Part shown: piece after piece, positions 17,918 through 27,061 of the stretch | Numbering within the stretch: the first letter of the stretch is position 1 | How the letters are laid out: every line of letters starts with the position of its first letter | NCBI RefSeq assembly: GCF_004327285.1 | Contig: NZ_QJUI01000015.1 | Location: forward strand, 62,001 to 126,000 | Reading direction: 5' to 3' | Length of the DNA: 64,000 nucleotides | From: Phytopseudomonas daroniae | GTDB taxonomy: Bacteria > Pseudomonadota > Gammaproteobacteria > Pseudomonadales > Pseudomonadaceae | Translations under genes and position numbers: made by a program | The notes under the pieces: model-generated | The model's input: the letters and a program-made list of their open reading frames with translations, nothing else | Database searches by the model: none | Told to the model about the DNA's origin: nothing

Positions 17918-19191
17918 GATTCGTCATCGCGCCGCCAGGCATGCAGCGAGGAATCGCTGCTTCGCCCGAACAGCCAGCCGGTACGCCCGCCAACCAGGGT
18001 AGTGACGGCATGGCTGCGGCCCATGGGCAGATGCCGGGCGAGGAACAGTGCGCTGTCACGCAGCACAGCCAGGGCGGTACTGTCGGACTGGAACAGCGGC
18101 GTCAGCAGGCGACTGGCCTGGCGGTAGTAACGCAGGTGCTGGTGGCGAGTAGCGGCGTAGCCGGCGAACACCGCCGACCAGTCAGGTGGTGCATCGCTGG
18201 CCAGAGTCGGTTTCAGCGCCGTGGCCAGGGCTGCCGCATCCACCAGGGCCATATTCGCGCCCTGCCCCAGTTGCGGGCTCATGGCATGGGCGCAATCGCC
18301 AATGGCCAATACCCGGCCATCATGCCAGCTCTGCATGCGCACATCGGCATAAGTGGCCAGGGCCAGTTGTTCGGGGGCTTCGATAGGCGCCAGGAAAGCT
18401 TCGACCTGAGGCCCGGCAAGTCGCTCGACACTGGCCTTCCAGGTGGGTAATCCGGCATCGCGCCAGGCCGGATAAGCCGCTGTCGGCAGGCTCCAGAACA
18501 GGCTGCTCAACAAGAATTGTCGTGCCTGATGAGTGCGCCCGGTCGGCATGATGCCGAACATCTGCGAGCACCCGCGGTACCATTGGCGCAGATCGGTGGA
18601 GTCAGCTGCTTCGGGGGTGGGCACGATGCTCCACAGCGCTCCCCAGGGGTAGGGTTTGATCCATTGGCGTACCTGCATCTGCCCGCGCAATTGCGAACGA
18701 GTGCCATCGGCCAGGATCAGCGCTGCGTAATCGCCGTACGGCTGTTCGCCGCCCTGAGCATCTTCGCCGATCAGGGCAACGCCTTGTGGCGATTGCTGGA
18801 AACGCCGAATGGAAACACCGGTACGGATCGTCACGCCCGCCCCTCTGGCGGCCTCGAGCAAGGCCGTCATCAGCACGCCACGGTGGATACCCAAACCATG
18901 GCTACCGGGTTGCCAGTGTTGATAACGGGTATCGAGAATTACCCGCTCGGCACAGGCCGAGGTGCCGAACAGGCGAGCGACGGGGGCGCCCAACCCGGTG
19001 CACTCATCGAGCAGTTCGAGCTCGCGCAGCACCGCCAGGCCGGAGGGCTGCAACAAGATACCGGCACCCACCGGCTGTAGCTGCGGCACACGCTCGAGCA
19101 CCTCGACCGACCAACCCTGGCGCGCCAGCAAGGTGGCAGTCGCCAACCCGGCAGTACCCGCCCCAACGATTGCAATGGGTGAATCCTTCAC
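17914..19191 (-). CDS. FAD-dependent monooxygenase (UbiH/salicylate hydroxylase-like)
   Basis: The protein is about 425 residues. The FAD dinucleotide motif GAGTAGLA is near the N-terminus, and GDCAHAMSPQLGQGAN is the second FAD/ribityl motif of class A flavoprotein hydroxylases. LADGTRSQLR matches the DG motif region. GTG 19191 is preferred, with AAGGGA about eight bases upstream; the frame stays open to a TTG at 19218, which is a weaker start. No neighbour suggests a pathway. Substrate is likely a small aromatic or quinone-like compound, but this is not shown. Confidence 0.85.
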   Translation of the reverse strand: MKDSPIAIVGAGTAGLATATLLARQGWSVEVLERVPQLQPVGAGILLQPSGLAVLRELELLDECTGLGAPVARLFGTSACAERVILDTRYQHWQPGSHGLGIHRGVLMTALLEAARGAGVTIRTGVSIRRFQQSPQGVALIGEDAQGGEQPYGDYAALILADGTRSQLRGQMQVRQWIKPYPWGALWSIVPTPEAADSTDLRQWYRGCSQMFGIMPTGRTHQARQFLLSSLFWSLPTAAYPAWRDAGLPTWKASVERLAGPQVEAFLAPIEAPEQLALATYADVRMQSWHDGRVLAIGDCAHAMSPQLGQGANMALVDAAALATALKPTLASDAPPDWSAVFAGYAATRHQHLRYYRQASRLLTPLFQSDSTALAVLRDSALFLARHLPMGRSHAVTTLVGGRTGWLFGRSSDSSLHAWRRDDES

Positions 19192-19266
19192 TCGGCTGTC
19201 CCTTACCTGACAAATCAAGCCCCGGATTCTACCTATTCAGACCTCGGACGGACTGACGAACAGTGC

Positions 19267-19695
19267 TTATTTGGGCTGGACAGGCCTGATATCGAAACCA
19301 CCTCGATTCTGGCTGACGATACGCAGATCCGTGCTGCCACCGGCCTCGACCTTTACCGCCACCTCACGATTCAGGCGCCCCTTGCCACACAGGGTGTCGT
19401 CCTGGGTATCGGCGGTGATACCGAGAATGCGGTTACCGGCGGGCACCTGAAAGCGTGCCTCCTCGCCCACCGCGATGCGCGCCGCGATCTTGCGATCGAC
19501 CAGCACGGCAACGTAGCAGCCGCCGCCCATCAAGCCCAGATCACGGTTGACCACCACCTCACCGCCACCACTGACCGGTGCCTGATAGGCCAGCAGACGC
19601 TCGGCAGGTACAGCCGTGACCTTATCGGGATCGGCCTGATACGAAGAGCAGCCGGCCAAAGCCAGCAAGGGCAACACGGCGAAGATCGAACGCAT
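19267..19695 (-). CDS. small lipoprotein, DUF2846-like
   Basis: This 142-residue protein has a lipoprotein signal peptide ending LALAGC with the lipidated cysteine at position 16. The mature part is a compact beta-rich domain (CYVAVLVDRKIAARI, ARFQVPAGNR) that resembles the DUF2846 pattern of proteins whose beta sandwich includes a sugar- or peptide-like turn. ATG 19695 follows GGAGGG. It is monocistronic between the monooxygenase and an AraC regulator. Function unknown. Confidence 0.8.
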   Translation of the reverse strand: MRSIFAVLPLLALAGCSSYQADPDKVTAVPAERLLAYQAPVSGGGEVVVNRDLGLMGGGCYVAVLVDRKIAARIAVGEEARFQVPAGNRILGITADTQDDTLCGKGRLNREVAVKVEAGGSTDLRIVSQNRGGFDIRPVQPK

Positions 19696-19803
19696 GGGTT
19701 CCCTCCATGGGAATCACAGTGAAGTGTCGGGTATGACCAGCACAATGCCATGACAGTGCCATAAATCCTGGCGACGCTCACCGGGATATTTGCTGCCGGC
19801 CTG

Positions 19804-20604
19804 CTACTGCTGCCGCGGCAGGTTGCCCTTGCGGTATTCATCGGGCGACACCCCCATCAGGCGGCGGAACATGCCGATGAACGCCGACGCGCTGCTGTAG
19901 CCCAGATCCAGGGCGATGGCCTCCACCGTACGCCCGCGCTCCAGTTGCGCCAGCGCTGCCACGACCCTGAGGCGCTGACGCCATTGCGCGAAGGACATGC
20001 CCAGGTCGCGCTGGCATCGGCGCATCAGGGTGCGCTCGGTGGTATTGGACAGGCTGGCCAGTTGCGCCAGCGAACGGGGGTCGGCGGGGTTAGCGGTCAG
20101 CTGTCGCAGCACCGGCTCCAGCAGCGGGTCGCTGGAGCTGGGCAGGTAGCTGCCGACCTTGGGCGCCCGCGCCAGCTTGTCGAGCAGCAGTTGCAACTGT
20201 CGCTCGTTCTCGGCCTGGCGCGTGGCATCGGGCGGCGACTCGCGCAGGTCGTCGAGCAAGGCACGCACCAGCGGGCTCAGACTCAGAGCACAGGGCTCAG
20301 CAGGCAATTCGACGCAGTGCTCGGGGGCGACGTATACGGAGCAATGGCAGGCCTCCTGCCGATTGAAACCGATGTGTTCAAGATCCGGTGGCAACCAGAT
20401 GCCGTATTGTGGCGGCGCCAGGTAGTGACGCCCGGCGACCTCGATTTCCATGACGCCACTGAAGGCATAGACGAACTCTCCCCAGGCGTGGCGATGGCGC
20501 GGGTAGGTGGCGTGTGCCGGCACACTGGCCGTGCGAAAGAACAGCGGCGTCGGTAGCGCATCGTTGAACGGAGGGATCTGCAGCAGAGGAGAGTCGGTCT
20601 TCAT
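19804..20604 (-). CDS. AraC-family regulator with cupin sensor (NimR-like)
   Basis: The 266-residue protein has an N-terminal cupin (about 20-100, RHRHAWGEFVYAFSG, with HIGF) and a C-terminal pair of helix-turn-helix motifs (LAQLASLSNTTERTLMRRCQ and AIALDLGYSSASAFIGMFRR). The stop of the domain (GVSPDEYRKG) is classic for AraC proteins. It diverges from the EamA transporter gene with 101 bases between, so it probably controls that gene. The ligand is unknown. ATG 20604. Confidence 0.9.
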   Translation of the reverse strand: MKTDSPLLQIPPFNDALPTPLFFRTASVPAHATYPRHRHAWGEFVYAFSGVMEIEVAGRHYLAPPQYGIWLPPDLEHIGFNRQEACHCSVYVAPEHCVELPAEPCALSLSPLVRALLDDLRESPPDATRQAENERQLQLLLDKLARAPKVGSYLPSSSDPLLEPVLRQLTANPADPRSLAQLASLSNTTERTLMRRCQRDLGMSFAQWRQRLRVVAALAQLERGRTVEAIALDLGYSSASAFIGMFRRLMGVSPDEYRKGNLPRQQ

Positions 20605-20705
20605 CGCTTACTGGCGGATAACCGCTATGCACTGTCGGTTTCGAACTATATCAGTAGAAATCGCCAGCACCATAATGGTGACCCATTCCACTGCCAGGCT
20701 TCCCC

Positions 20706-21641
20706 ATGGACACGCGCAAGAACATCGACGGACTGGCCGGTGCAATGATGGTCATCCTGTGCATGATCTGGGGCATGCAGCAGGTGGTGCTCAAGGCGGC
20801 AGCCGATGACGTTTCACCGACGCTGATGCTCGCCCTGCGCTCGGGCGTTGCCGCCGTACTGGTGGCGCTGCTGATGTTGTGGCGGCGCGACGGCCTGTCA
20901 CTGCGCGAAGGCAACTGGCGCCCAGGCCTGATGGTCGGTTTTCTGTTCGCCCTGGAGTTCATGCTGGTCGGCGAAGGCCTGCGCCATACCAGCGCTTCGC
21001 ATATGGTGATCTTCCTCTACACAGCGCCGATCTTCGCCGCGCTCGGGTTGCATTGGCGACTGCCTGCCGAGCGCCTGAAACCCTTGCAGTGGCTAGGTAT
21101 CACCGTGGCCTTTGTCGGCATCGTGGTGTCCTTCGCCGGGCGCGCACCCGACCTCGAGACGCGAGACACCAGCCAGCAGATGTTCGGCGACATCCTCGGC
21201 CTGCTCGGCGCCATGGCCTGGGGCGCCACTACGGTGGTGGTGCGCTGCTCGCGGCTGTCCACCGCGCCGGTCACGCAAACGCTGCTGTACCAGTTGCTTG
21301 GCGGTTTTCTGCTGCTGATGCTGGTCTGCACCCTGACCGATCAACTGCACTTCAACCCCACGCCGGTGGCGCTGGGTGGTCTGGCATTCCAGGCACTGTT
21401 GGTATCCTTTGCGAGCTTCCTGGCCTGGTTCTGGCTGCTGCGCAACTACCTGGCCTCGCGGCTCGGCGTGCTGTCGTTCATGACGCCCATGTTCGGCATC
21501 GTCTTCGGCGTGTGGCTGCTCGACGAACCACTGGAAGCCAACTTCATCGCCGGCGCCCTGCTGGTGCTCAGCGGTATCCTGATGGTCAGCGGCTACGAAT
21601 GGTTGAGCCAGTGGCTGAAACGACGGCGGCTGAAGCCGTGA
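20706..21641 (+). CDS. EamA/DMT-family transporter
   Basis: The 311-residue inner-membrane protein has about 10 helices formed by two EamA repeats (first near 10-140, with LRHTSASHMVIFLYTAPIF; second near 155-300, with SRLGVLSFMTPMFGIVFGV). The C-terminus is short and basic (KRRRLKP). DMT members export amino acids, amines or drugs. It is transcribed away from the AraC regulator, a common regulator-exporter pair. Substrate unknown. Confidence 0.9.
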   Translation: MDTRKNIDGLAGAMMVILCMIWGMQQVVLKAAADDVSPTLMLALRSGVAAVLVALLMLWRRDGLSLREGNWRPGLMVGFLFALEFMLVGEGLRHTSASHMVIFLYTAPIFAALGLHWRLPAERLKPLQWLGITVAFVGIVVSFAGRAPDLETRDTSQQMFGDILGLLGAMAWGATTVVVRCSRLSTAPVTQTLLYQLLGGFLLLMLVCTLTDQLHFNPTPVALGGLAFQALLVSFASFLAWFWLLRNYLASRLGVLSFMTPMFGIVFGVWLLDEPLEANFIAGALLVLSGILMVSGYEWLSQWLKRRRLKP

Positions 21642-21656
21642 AGTGGCCGCTTTTTT

Positions 21657-21708
21657 AGGATGGCGTCGAGCGCAATGGTGGACAAGAAGAGCGTTGTCCA
21701 CCCTACAG
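21657..21708. repeat. extragenic hairpin repeat (GGATGG...CCCTAC type)
   Basis: The element begins AGGATGG and ends CCACCCTACA, with an inner inverted repeat GGTGGACAA (21677-21685) and TTGTCCACC (21694-21702). It lies 15 bases after the EamA gene stop. The ends resemble those of the longer hairpin at 53361-53418, so both may be one dispersed class. It may also act as a terminator. Confidence 0.6.
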
Positions 21709-21768
21709 TCTTACAGAGCATTGGCGGGCCGGGCGGCGATCCGCTGTAGTGCATCGCCGCCCATACCA

Positions 21769-22209
21769 TCAAGCGCTCTGGAAACGTTTCACCAGTCTGG
21801 CCTGTAGCTTCTCCAGCTCGGCAGGATCGGCCTTGCCGCTGGCGTGCTGCTGCAAACCCTGTTCGGTAAAGCGCGGAATCACGTGCACATGGATGTGATA
21901 CACCGTCTGCCCTGCCGGTGCGCCGTTGAACTGGGCGATCTGCACGCCGTCGGGCTTGAGCTCGTCAGCCAGCACGCGGGCGACCTTCTGTACGGCCAGG
22001 GTCAGCTTGACCAGGTTATCGGCGTCGACTTCCAGGATATTGCGGGCTTCGGCGCGTTTGGGGATCACCAGCGTGTGCCCGAAAGACTGCGGGAACAGGT
22101 CGAGGAACACCAACACGTCTTCGTCTTCATACAGCTTGTAGCAGGGCATCTCGCCACGAATGATCTTGGCGAAGATGTTCTGCGAATCGTAATCGCCGTA
22201 AAGGCTCAT
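21769..22209 (-). CDS. HIT-family nucleotide hydrolase/transferase
   Basis: The 146-residue protein contains the histidine triad HIHVHVIPR, with H105, H107 and H109 (the second-to-last histidine is the nucleophile in the family). FAKIIRGEMPCYKLYEDE is the usual HIT N-terminus. Members hydrolyse AMP-lysine or phosphoramidates or act as nucleotide transferases. Two genes flank it but no operon is evident. ATG 22209. Biological substrate unknown. Confidence 0.93.
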   Translation of the reverse strand: MSLYGDYDSQNIFAKIIRGEMPCYKLYEDEDVLVFLDLFPQSFGHTLVIPKRAEARNILEVDADNLVKLTLAVQKVARVLADELKPDGVQIAQFNGAPAGQTVYHIHVHVIPRFTEQGLQQHASGKADPAELEKLQARLVKRFQSA

Positions 22210-22279
22210 GGGCTTCTCCGTAGCATTTTGATCGTGTGCGCACCATACCGGCTCAGCCGGGTGGAACGGAATAGTCGTC

Positions 22280-23563
22280 TCATCGACCCGTGCGCAGCAA
22301 GCTCAACCCGACGGCGATTCCCACCCCGCACAGCGCAATCAGGTAGTAAGCCGGGGCCAGCGGGCTCCACTTCACCAGCAGCGAGACGGTTACCGGCGTC
22401 AGGCCGCCGAACACCGCGTAAGACATGTTGTAGGAGAACGACAGCCCGCTGAAGCGCACCCGCGGTGGAAAGGAATTGACCATCACGAAAGGTACCGCGC
22501 CGATGGTGCCGACGAACAGGCCGACCAGCGCGTACAGCGGGAACAGCCAATGCGGGTTGGCGTGCAGGCCGCTGTAGAACAGCCAGACGACGACCGCCAG
22601 CGCGCTACAGCCAACCACCAATACGCGGCCGGCACCGACGCGGTCGCACAGCGCGCCGCTGACGATGCAACCGATGCTCAGCATGACGATGGCCAGGCTG
22701 TTGGCCTGGAGCGCCGTGACGGCATCGAATCCATAGAAGGTCTGCAGGAAAGTCGGCGTCATCAGGATCGCCACCACGATACCGGCCGACAGCAGCCAGG
22801 TCAGCAACATCGACACCACTACGCCGCGGCGATGATCACGCACCACGGTTTTCAGCGGCAGCTCCTCGGACAATGCCTTGCGTTGCTGCAGCTCGGTGAA
22901 CACCGGCGTTTCGTGCAGCCACTGGCGCAGGTACACCGCGAACAGGCCGAACACGCCGCCGAGCAGGAACGGCAGACGCCAGGCCCAGTCGAGCACTTCC
23001 TGCTCGGTGTAGACGCTGTTGATCAGCGTGGCCATCAGCGAGCCAAGCAGAATGCCGACGGTCAGGCCGCAGGTCAGCGTGCCGCAGGCGTAACCGATGT
23101 AGCGCGCCGGTACGTGCTCGGAGACGAACACCCAGGCGCCCGGCACTTCACCACCGATCGCGGCGCCCTGGATCATGCGCATCAGCAGCAACAGCAGCGG
23201 CGCAAGAATGCCAATCTGCGCGTAGGTCGGCAGCAGGCCCATGATCAGCGTCGGCACCGCCATCATCAGGATGCTCAGGGTGAACATCCGCTTGCGCCCG
23301 ATCAGGTCGCCGAAATGCGCCATGACGATGCCGCCCAGCGGACGCGCCAGATAGCCCGCGGCGAAGATGCCGAAGGTCTGCAGCATGCGCAGCCAGTCGG
23401 GCATGTCCGGCGGGAAGAACAGCTTGCCGACTATGGTGGCGAAGAACACGTAGATGATGAAATCGTAGAACTCCAGCGCGCCGCCCAGGGCAGACAGGGA
23501 CAGAGTCTTGTAATCGCTACGGGTCAAGGGCCGGCCAGAGGCCGACGATACTGCGGATTGCAT
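22280..23563 (-). CDS. MFS metabolite:H+ symporter (MHS family)
   Basis: The 427-residue inner-membrane protein has the MHS signature of proline/betaine/dicarboxylate/citrate symporters: ALEFYDFIIYVFF in helix 1, LARPLGGIVMAHFGDLIGRKRMF between helices 2 and 3, and MRMIQGAAIGGEVPGAWVFVSEH in helix 4. ATG 23563 begins MQSAVSSASG; no strong ribosome-binding site is visible, and the frame is open upstream to 23635, so the start is uncertain. The gene diverges from uppP. The substrate cannot be read from the sequence. Confidence 0.86.
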   Translation of the reverse strand: MQSAVSSASGRPLTRSDYKTLSLSALGGALEFYDFIIYVFFATIVGKLFFPPDMPDWLRMLQTFGIFAAGYLARPLGGIVMAHFGDLIGRKRMFTLSILMMAVPTLIMGLLPTYAQIGILAPLLLLLMRMIQGAAIGGEVPGAWVFVSEHVPARYIGYACGTLTCGLTVGILLGSLMATLINSVYTEQEVLDWAWRLPFLLGGVFGLFAVYLRQWLHETPVFTELQQRKALSEELPLKTVVRDHRRGVVVSMLLTWLLSAGIVVAILMTPTFLQTFYGFDAVTALQANSLAIVMLSIGCIVSGALCDRVGAGRVLVVGCSALAVVVWLFYSGLHANPHWLFPLYALVGLFVGTIGAVPFVMVNSFPPRVRFSGLSFSYNMSYAVFGGLTPVTVSLLVKWSPLAPAYYLIALCGVGIAVGLSLLRTGR

Positions 23564-23807
23564 GCGGAGGAATCTCGAGAGTCTGCAGAAGGCATCGACC
23601 GAGGGCACCCGGCCATGGGGCGCACACGATAGCAAATCCCAGGGCCAGCGACAGCGTCACACGCCGCCCAGGGAACTGGTCTGGAGACGACTGGCATGTC
23701 TAGAATGCAGGCAATTTTCAAGGAATTGACCTGCGGCGCGGAGAGAAACAGCTCTCGCCGGGTCATACCCGCAGTCCGCGCTCGCTCACTCCCTCATAAG
23801 GAAACCC

Positions 23808-24605
23808 ATGGACTGGCTCCATCTGCTCATCCTGTCGCTCATCCAGGGCGTCACCGAATTCCTCCCTGTGTCCTCCTCCGCTCACCTGATCCTGCCCTCG
23901 CAATTGCTGGGCTGGGAAGATCAGGGCCAGGCCTTCGACGTCGCCGTACACGTGGGCACGCTGATGGCGGTGATCCTCGCCTTTCGCCAACAGATCGTTG
24001 CCATCGTGCAGGGCTGGCTGGGCCATGTGCTGCACAGCCGGGTCACCCCGGAAAGCCGCATGGGCTGGATGATCATCCTGGCGACCGTTCCAGCAGCGCT
24101 GGCCGGTTTGCTCTTCGAATCGGTGATCGAGCAGTACACCCGCTCGATGCTGGTGATCGGCACCACCACCATCGTCTTCGGCCTGGTGCTGTGGTGGGCC
24201 GATGCCAAAGGCAGCCGTGATGCCGACATGAGCCGCATGACCTGGCGTCAGGCGCTGCTGATCGGCTTGGCGCAGATGCTCGCACTGATTCCCGGCACCT
24301 CGCGCTCGGGCATCACCATGACCGCCGCACTGATGCTGGGCTTCGACCGCCAGAGCGCCGCGCGCTTTTCCTTCCTGCTGTCGATTCCGCTGATTCTCGC
24401 CGCCGGCGGGCTCAAGGCCGCTCACCTGGTGCAGGAAGGCAATGGCGCGCATTGGGGCGATATCGCCTGGGGCACCGGCCTGTCGTTCGTCTCGGCGTTC
24501 CTGTGCATCAAACTGTTCCTGGCCGCCCTGGATCGCATCGGCATGCTGCCGTTCGTGATCTATCGCCTGATACTCGGGGCATTCCTGCTTTTCGTGGCGC
24601 TTTGA
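23808..24605 (+). CDS. uppP: undecaprenyl-diphosphatase
   Basis: The 265-residue, about eight-helix membrane protein has the UppP motifs QGVTEFLPVSSSAH (13-26) and PGTSRSG in the second half. It dephosphorylates undecaprenyl pyrophosphate to recycle the lipid carrier for peptidoglycan and surface polysaccharides. Overproduction gives bacitracin resistance in E. coli (hence bacA). ATG 23808 follows AAGGAAA. It stands alone. Confidence 0.95.
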   Translation: MDWLHLLILSLIQGVTEFLPVSSSAHLILPSQLLGWEDQGQAFDVAVHVGTLMAVILAFRQQIVAIVQGWLGHVLHSRVTPESRMGWMIILATVPAALAGLLFESVIEQYTRSMLVIGTTTIVFGLVLWWADAKGSRDADMSRMTWRQALLIGLAQMLALIPGTSRSGITMTAALMLGFDRQSAARFSFLLSIPLILAAGGLKAAHLVQEGNGAHWGDIAWGTGLSFVSAFLCIKLFLAALDRIGMLPFVIYRLILGAFLLFVAL

Positions 24606-24854
24606 CGATCCTTCAACGGCGAAGCGACTTGCCGAAAACTGTCTTGGCATAATCCAGGCCGAGCGCAGCAACACCCGGGAGACGGACGTTTGATCCCCAC
24701 CTGACGCTTGCGAAGCCGAGGGCACGTTACCTTCTCCCACATCCGCCAAGCGTGGTATCGCCCGACACTCCCGGACTCAAGGGGCGAGCCTTGCCGACGC
24801 ACAAGGCACGCTTATTGCCTCACTCTCAGGTCTGTCCCGAGAAGGCGTGCCCCC

Positions 24855-25862
24855 ATGCTGCACTCCCACCTGACCACCTTGCATGCCGTCGTCCTGGCTC
24901 TCGATACCCTCTGCCAGAACGGCGACTGTGCTGCAGATGACTTGCTGAACGGCAGTGGCATCGACACCGCAGACCTGCAACGCCCCGAGATGCGCATCAG
25001 CATCGCCCAGGAGCGCCAGGTGTTCCGCAACGCCACCGGCAAGCGCCAGGATCTCGGTCTGTTGCTCGGCCGGCGCATGCATGTGTCGTCCTATGGCTTG
25101 CTGGGGTTCAGTCTGCTCTCGGCCTCGACCCTGGGCGATGCGCTGGAAGTAGCCTTCAGCTTTCCCGCACTGCTCGGCACCCTTTTCGATCTGCGCCTGC
25201 GGCGCGACGGTATGCATGCCTGGATCGAGGCCAGCCATTACCGCGATACGCCCGAGCTGGCGACCTTCAACACCGAGTTCTGCCTGGCCTCGCTGAAGCT
25301 GATCTGCGACGACCTGCTCGGTCGCACCCTGCCGCTCGAAGCGGCCCGCTTCACCCATCGCGCGCCGCGCTACCAACGCCAGTACACGCGGGACTTCGCC
25401 TGCCCGGTGCGTTTCAATGCCGCCGATAACGCCATCGTTTTCGACAGCCAGTGGCTGGATCGACGCTTGCCGCTGGCTGACCCGGTGACTCACCGCGACA
25501 CCCTGGAGCGCTGCCGCCAACTGAACCGCGAATTCATTTCCCACCTGGCGCTGATTTCCCGCGTACGCCAGTTGCTCGCCAGCCAGTTGCCAATGGCGCC
25601 GGGCCTGGACGGGTTGGCCCGCCAGCTACGCTGCTCGTCGCGCACCCTGCGCCGGCAGTTGCAGGAAGTCGGCACCAGCTACCAGACCCTGCTCGATGAG
25701 CTGCGCTTCGAACAGGCGCGACGCTTGTTGGGGCAGGAGCGGCTGCCCATCGCCCGTATCGCCGAGGAGCTCGGCTACAGCGAAACCGCCAGTTTCCGCC
25801 ACGCCTTCCAGCGCTGGAGCGGTACCTCGCCAAGCCGCTATCGGCGCCCTGCCGGCGTCTAG
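24855..25862 (+). CDS. AraC-family regulator with Arabinose_bd-like N-terminal domain
   Basis: The 335-residue regulator has an N-terminal ligand domain (about 20-200, GLLGFSLLSASTLGDALEVA) and a C-terminal AraC DNA-binding domain with LARQLRCSSRTLRRQLQEVG and AEELGYSETASFRHAFQRWSG. Length and layout match OruR/ArgR-type or fatty-acid/alkaloid regulators of pseudomonads. ATG 24855 is preceded by a weak GAAGG. It points toward the polyamine genes 129 bases downstream and may regulate them, but this is only inferred from position. Confidence 0.88.
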   Translation: MLHSHLTTLHAVVLALDTLCQNGDCAADDLLNGSGIDTADLQRPEMRISIAQERQVFRNATGKRQDLGLLLGRRMHVSSYGLLGFSLLSASTLGDALEVAFSFPALLGTLFDLRLRRDGMHAWIEASHYRDTPELATFNTEFCLASLKLICDDLLGRTLPLEAARFTHRAPRYQRQYTRDFACPVRFNAADNAIVFDSQWLDRRLPLADPVTHRDTLERCRQLNREFISHLALISRVRQLLASQLPMAPGLDGLARQLRCSSRTLRRQLQEVGTSYQTLLDELRFEQARRLLGQERLPIARIAEELGYSETASFRHAFQRWSGTSPSRYRRPAGV

Positions 25863-25991
25863 AACCTGCACCGATACGGATCGGCCACGCGCCATTTCGT
25901 GGCCACATCTATCCCCTTTTGGCCATTGCGCTCATTTCACCGATGCCAGACTCCGGCCAAGAATGCAGGTGCCCAAGTCGGAGAGTCAGCC

Positions 25992-27020
25992 ATGCGTACG
26001 ATCTACAGCGATGACCATCACCTGCATCACGGTCGCTGCGAAATCATCGACGGGGAGCTCAAGCCCTGTTTCGAAATGCCCTCGCGGGCCGACCATGTGC
26101 TGGCCCGGGTGCGCCAGCAGAAACTCGGTGACGTCATCGAGCCGAGCGACTTCGGTCGAGCACCGATCGAACGCATCCACGACCGCGGCTACCTGGATTT
26201 TTTCCAAGGCGCCTGGGCACGCTGGGCGGCCATGGGCCGCGACGGCGACCTGATGCCCTTCACCTGGCCCGCCCGTACCCTGCGCAGCGTGGTGCCGGAC
26301 AACCTGCATGGCCAGCTGGGTTATTACAGTTTCGACGGCGGCGCACCGATCACCGCCGGCACCTGGCAAGCCGCCTGGAGTGCCGCTCAGGTCGCCCTTA
26401 CCGGGCAGAAGCTGATCAGTGATGGTGCCAACAGTGCCTTCGCCCTGTGCCGTCCGCCCGGTCACCATGCCGCCGCGGATCTGATGGGCGGCTACTGCTA
26501 CCTGAACAATGCCGCTATCGCCGCCCAGGCCTTTCTGGATCAGGGTTGCAAGCGGGTCGCCATCCTCGACGTGGACTATCACCACGGCAACGGCACCCAG
26601 TCGATCTTCTACGACCGCAGCGACGTGCTGTTCGTCTCCATCCACGGCCACCCGGCCTTCGAATTCCCGTTCTTCCTCGGCTACCGCGACGAGCTTGGCG
26701 AAGGTGCCGGCGAAGGCTTCAACCTCAACCTGCCGCTGGCTTCCGGCAGTGCCTGGGAGCAATGGAGCGCAGCACTGGAAAGCGCCTGCGCGCGTATCGA
26801 CGATTACGCGGCGGACGTGATCGTGGTGTCCCTGGGCGTGGACACCTTCAAGGAAGACCCGATTTCCCAGTTCAAACTCGACAGCCCCGACTACCTGCGC
26901 ATGGGCGAACGCATCGCCCGCCTCGGCAAACCCACCCTGTTCGTGATGGAAGGGGGCTATGCCGTCGAGGAAATCGGCGTCAACGCGGTGAACGTACTGG
27001 AAGGTTTCGAGGGCGCCTGA
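25992..27020 (+). CDS. acetylpolyamine amidohydrolase (histone deacetylase family)
   Basis: The 342-residue zinc amidohydrolase has RPPGHHAA with the catalytic His-His pair, GGYCYLNNAA, the zinc-binding DVDYHHGNGTQ, and GVDTFKEDP with the third ligand aspartate. Pseudomonas enzymes of this type (AphA/AphB) deacetylate acetylputrescine and acetylcadaverine. The gene is followed after 41 bases by a PotF-like binding protein, a combination also seen in P. aeruginosa, which supports a polyamine role. ATG 25992 is used because upstream codons lack family sequence. Confidence 0.9.
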   Translation: MRTIYSDDHHLHHGRCEIIDGELKPCFEMPSRADHVLARVRQQKLGDVIEPSDFGRAPIERIHDRGYLDFFQGAWARWAAMGRDGDLMPFTWPARTLRSVVPDNLHGQLGYYSFDGGAPITAGTWQAAWSAAQVALTGQKLISDGANSAFALCRPPGHHAAADLMGGYCYLNNAAIAAQAFLDQGCKRVAILDVDYHHGNGTQSIFYDRSDVLFVSIHGHPAFEFPFFLGYRDELGEGAGEGFNLNLPLASGSAWEQWSAALESACARIDDYAADVIVVSLGVDTFKEDPISQFKLDSPDYLRMGERIARLGKPTLFVMEGGYAVEEIGVNAVNVLEGFEGA

Positions 27021-27061
27021 GCCTACTGCCGACAACTACGCATGCAACGGAGCACATAACG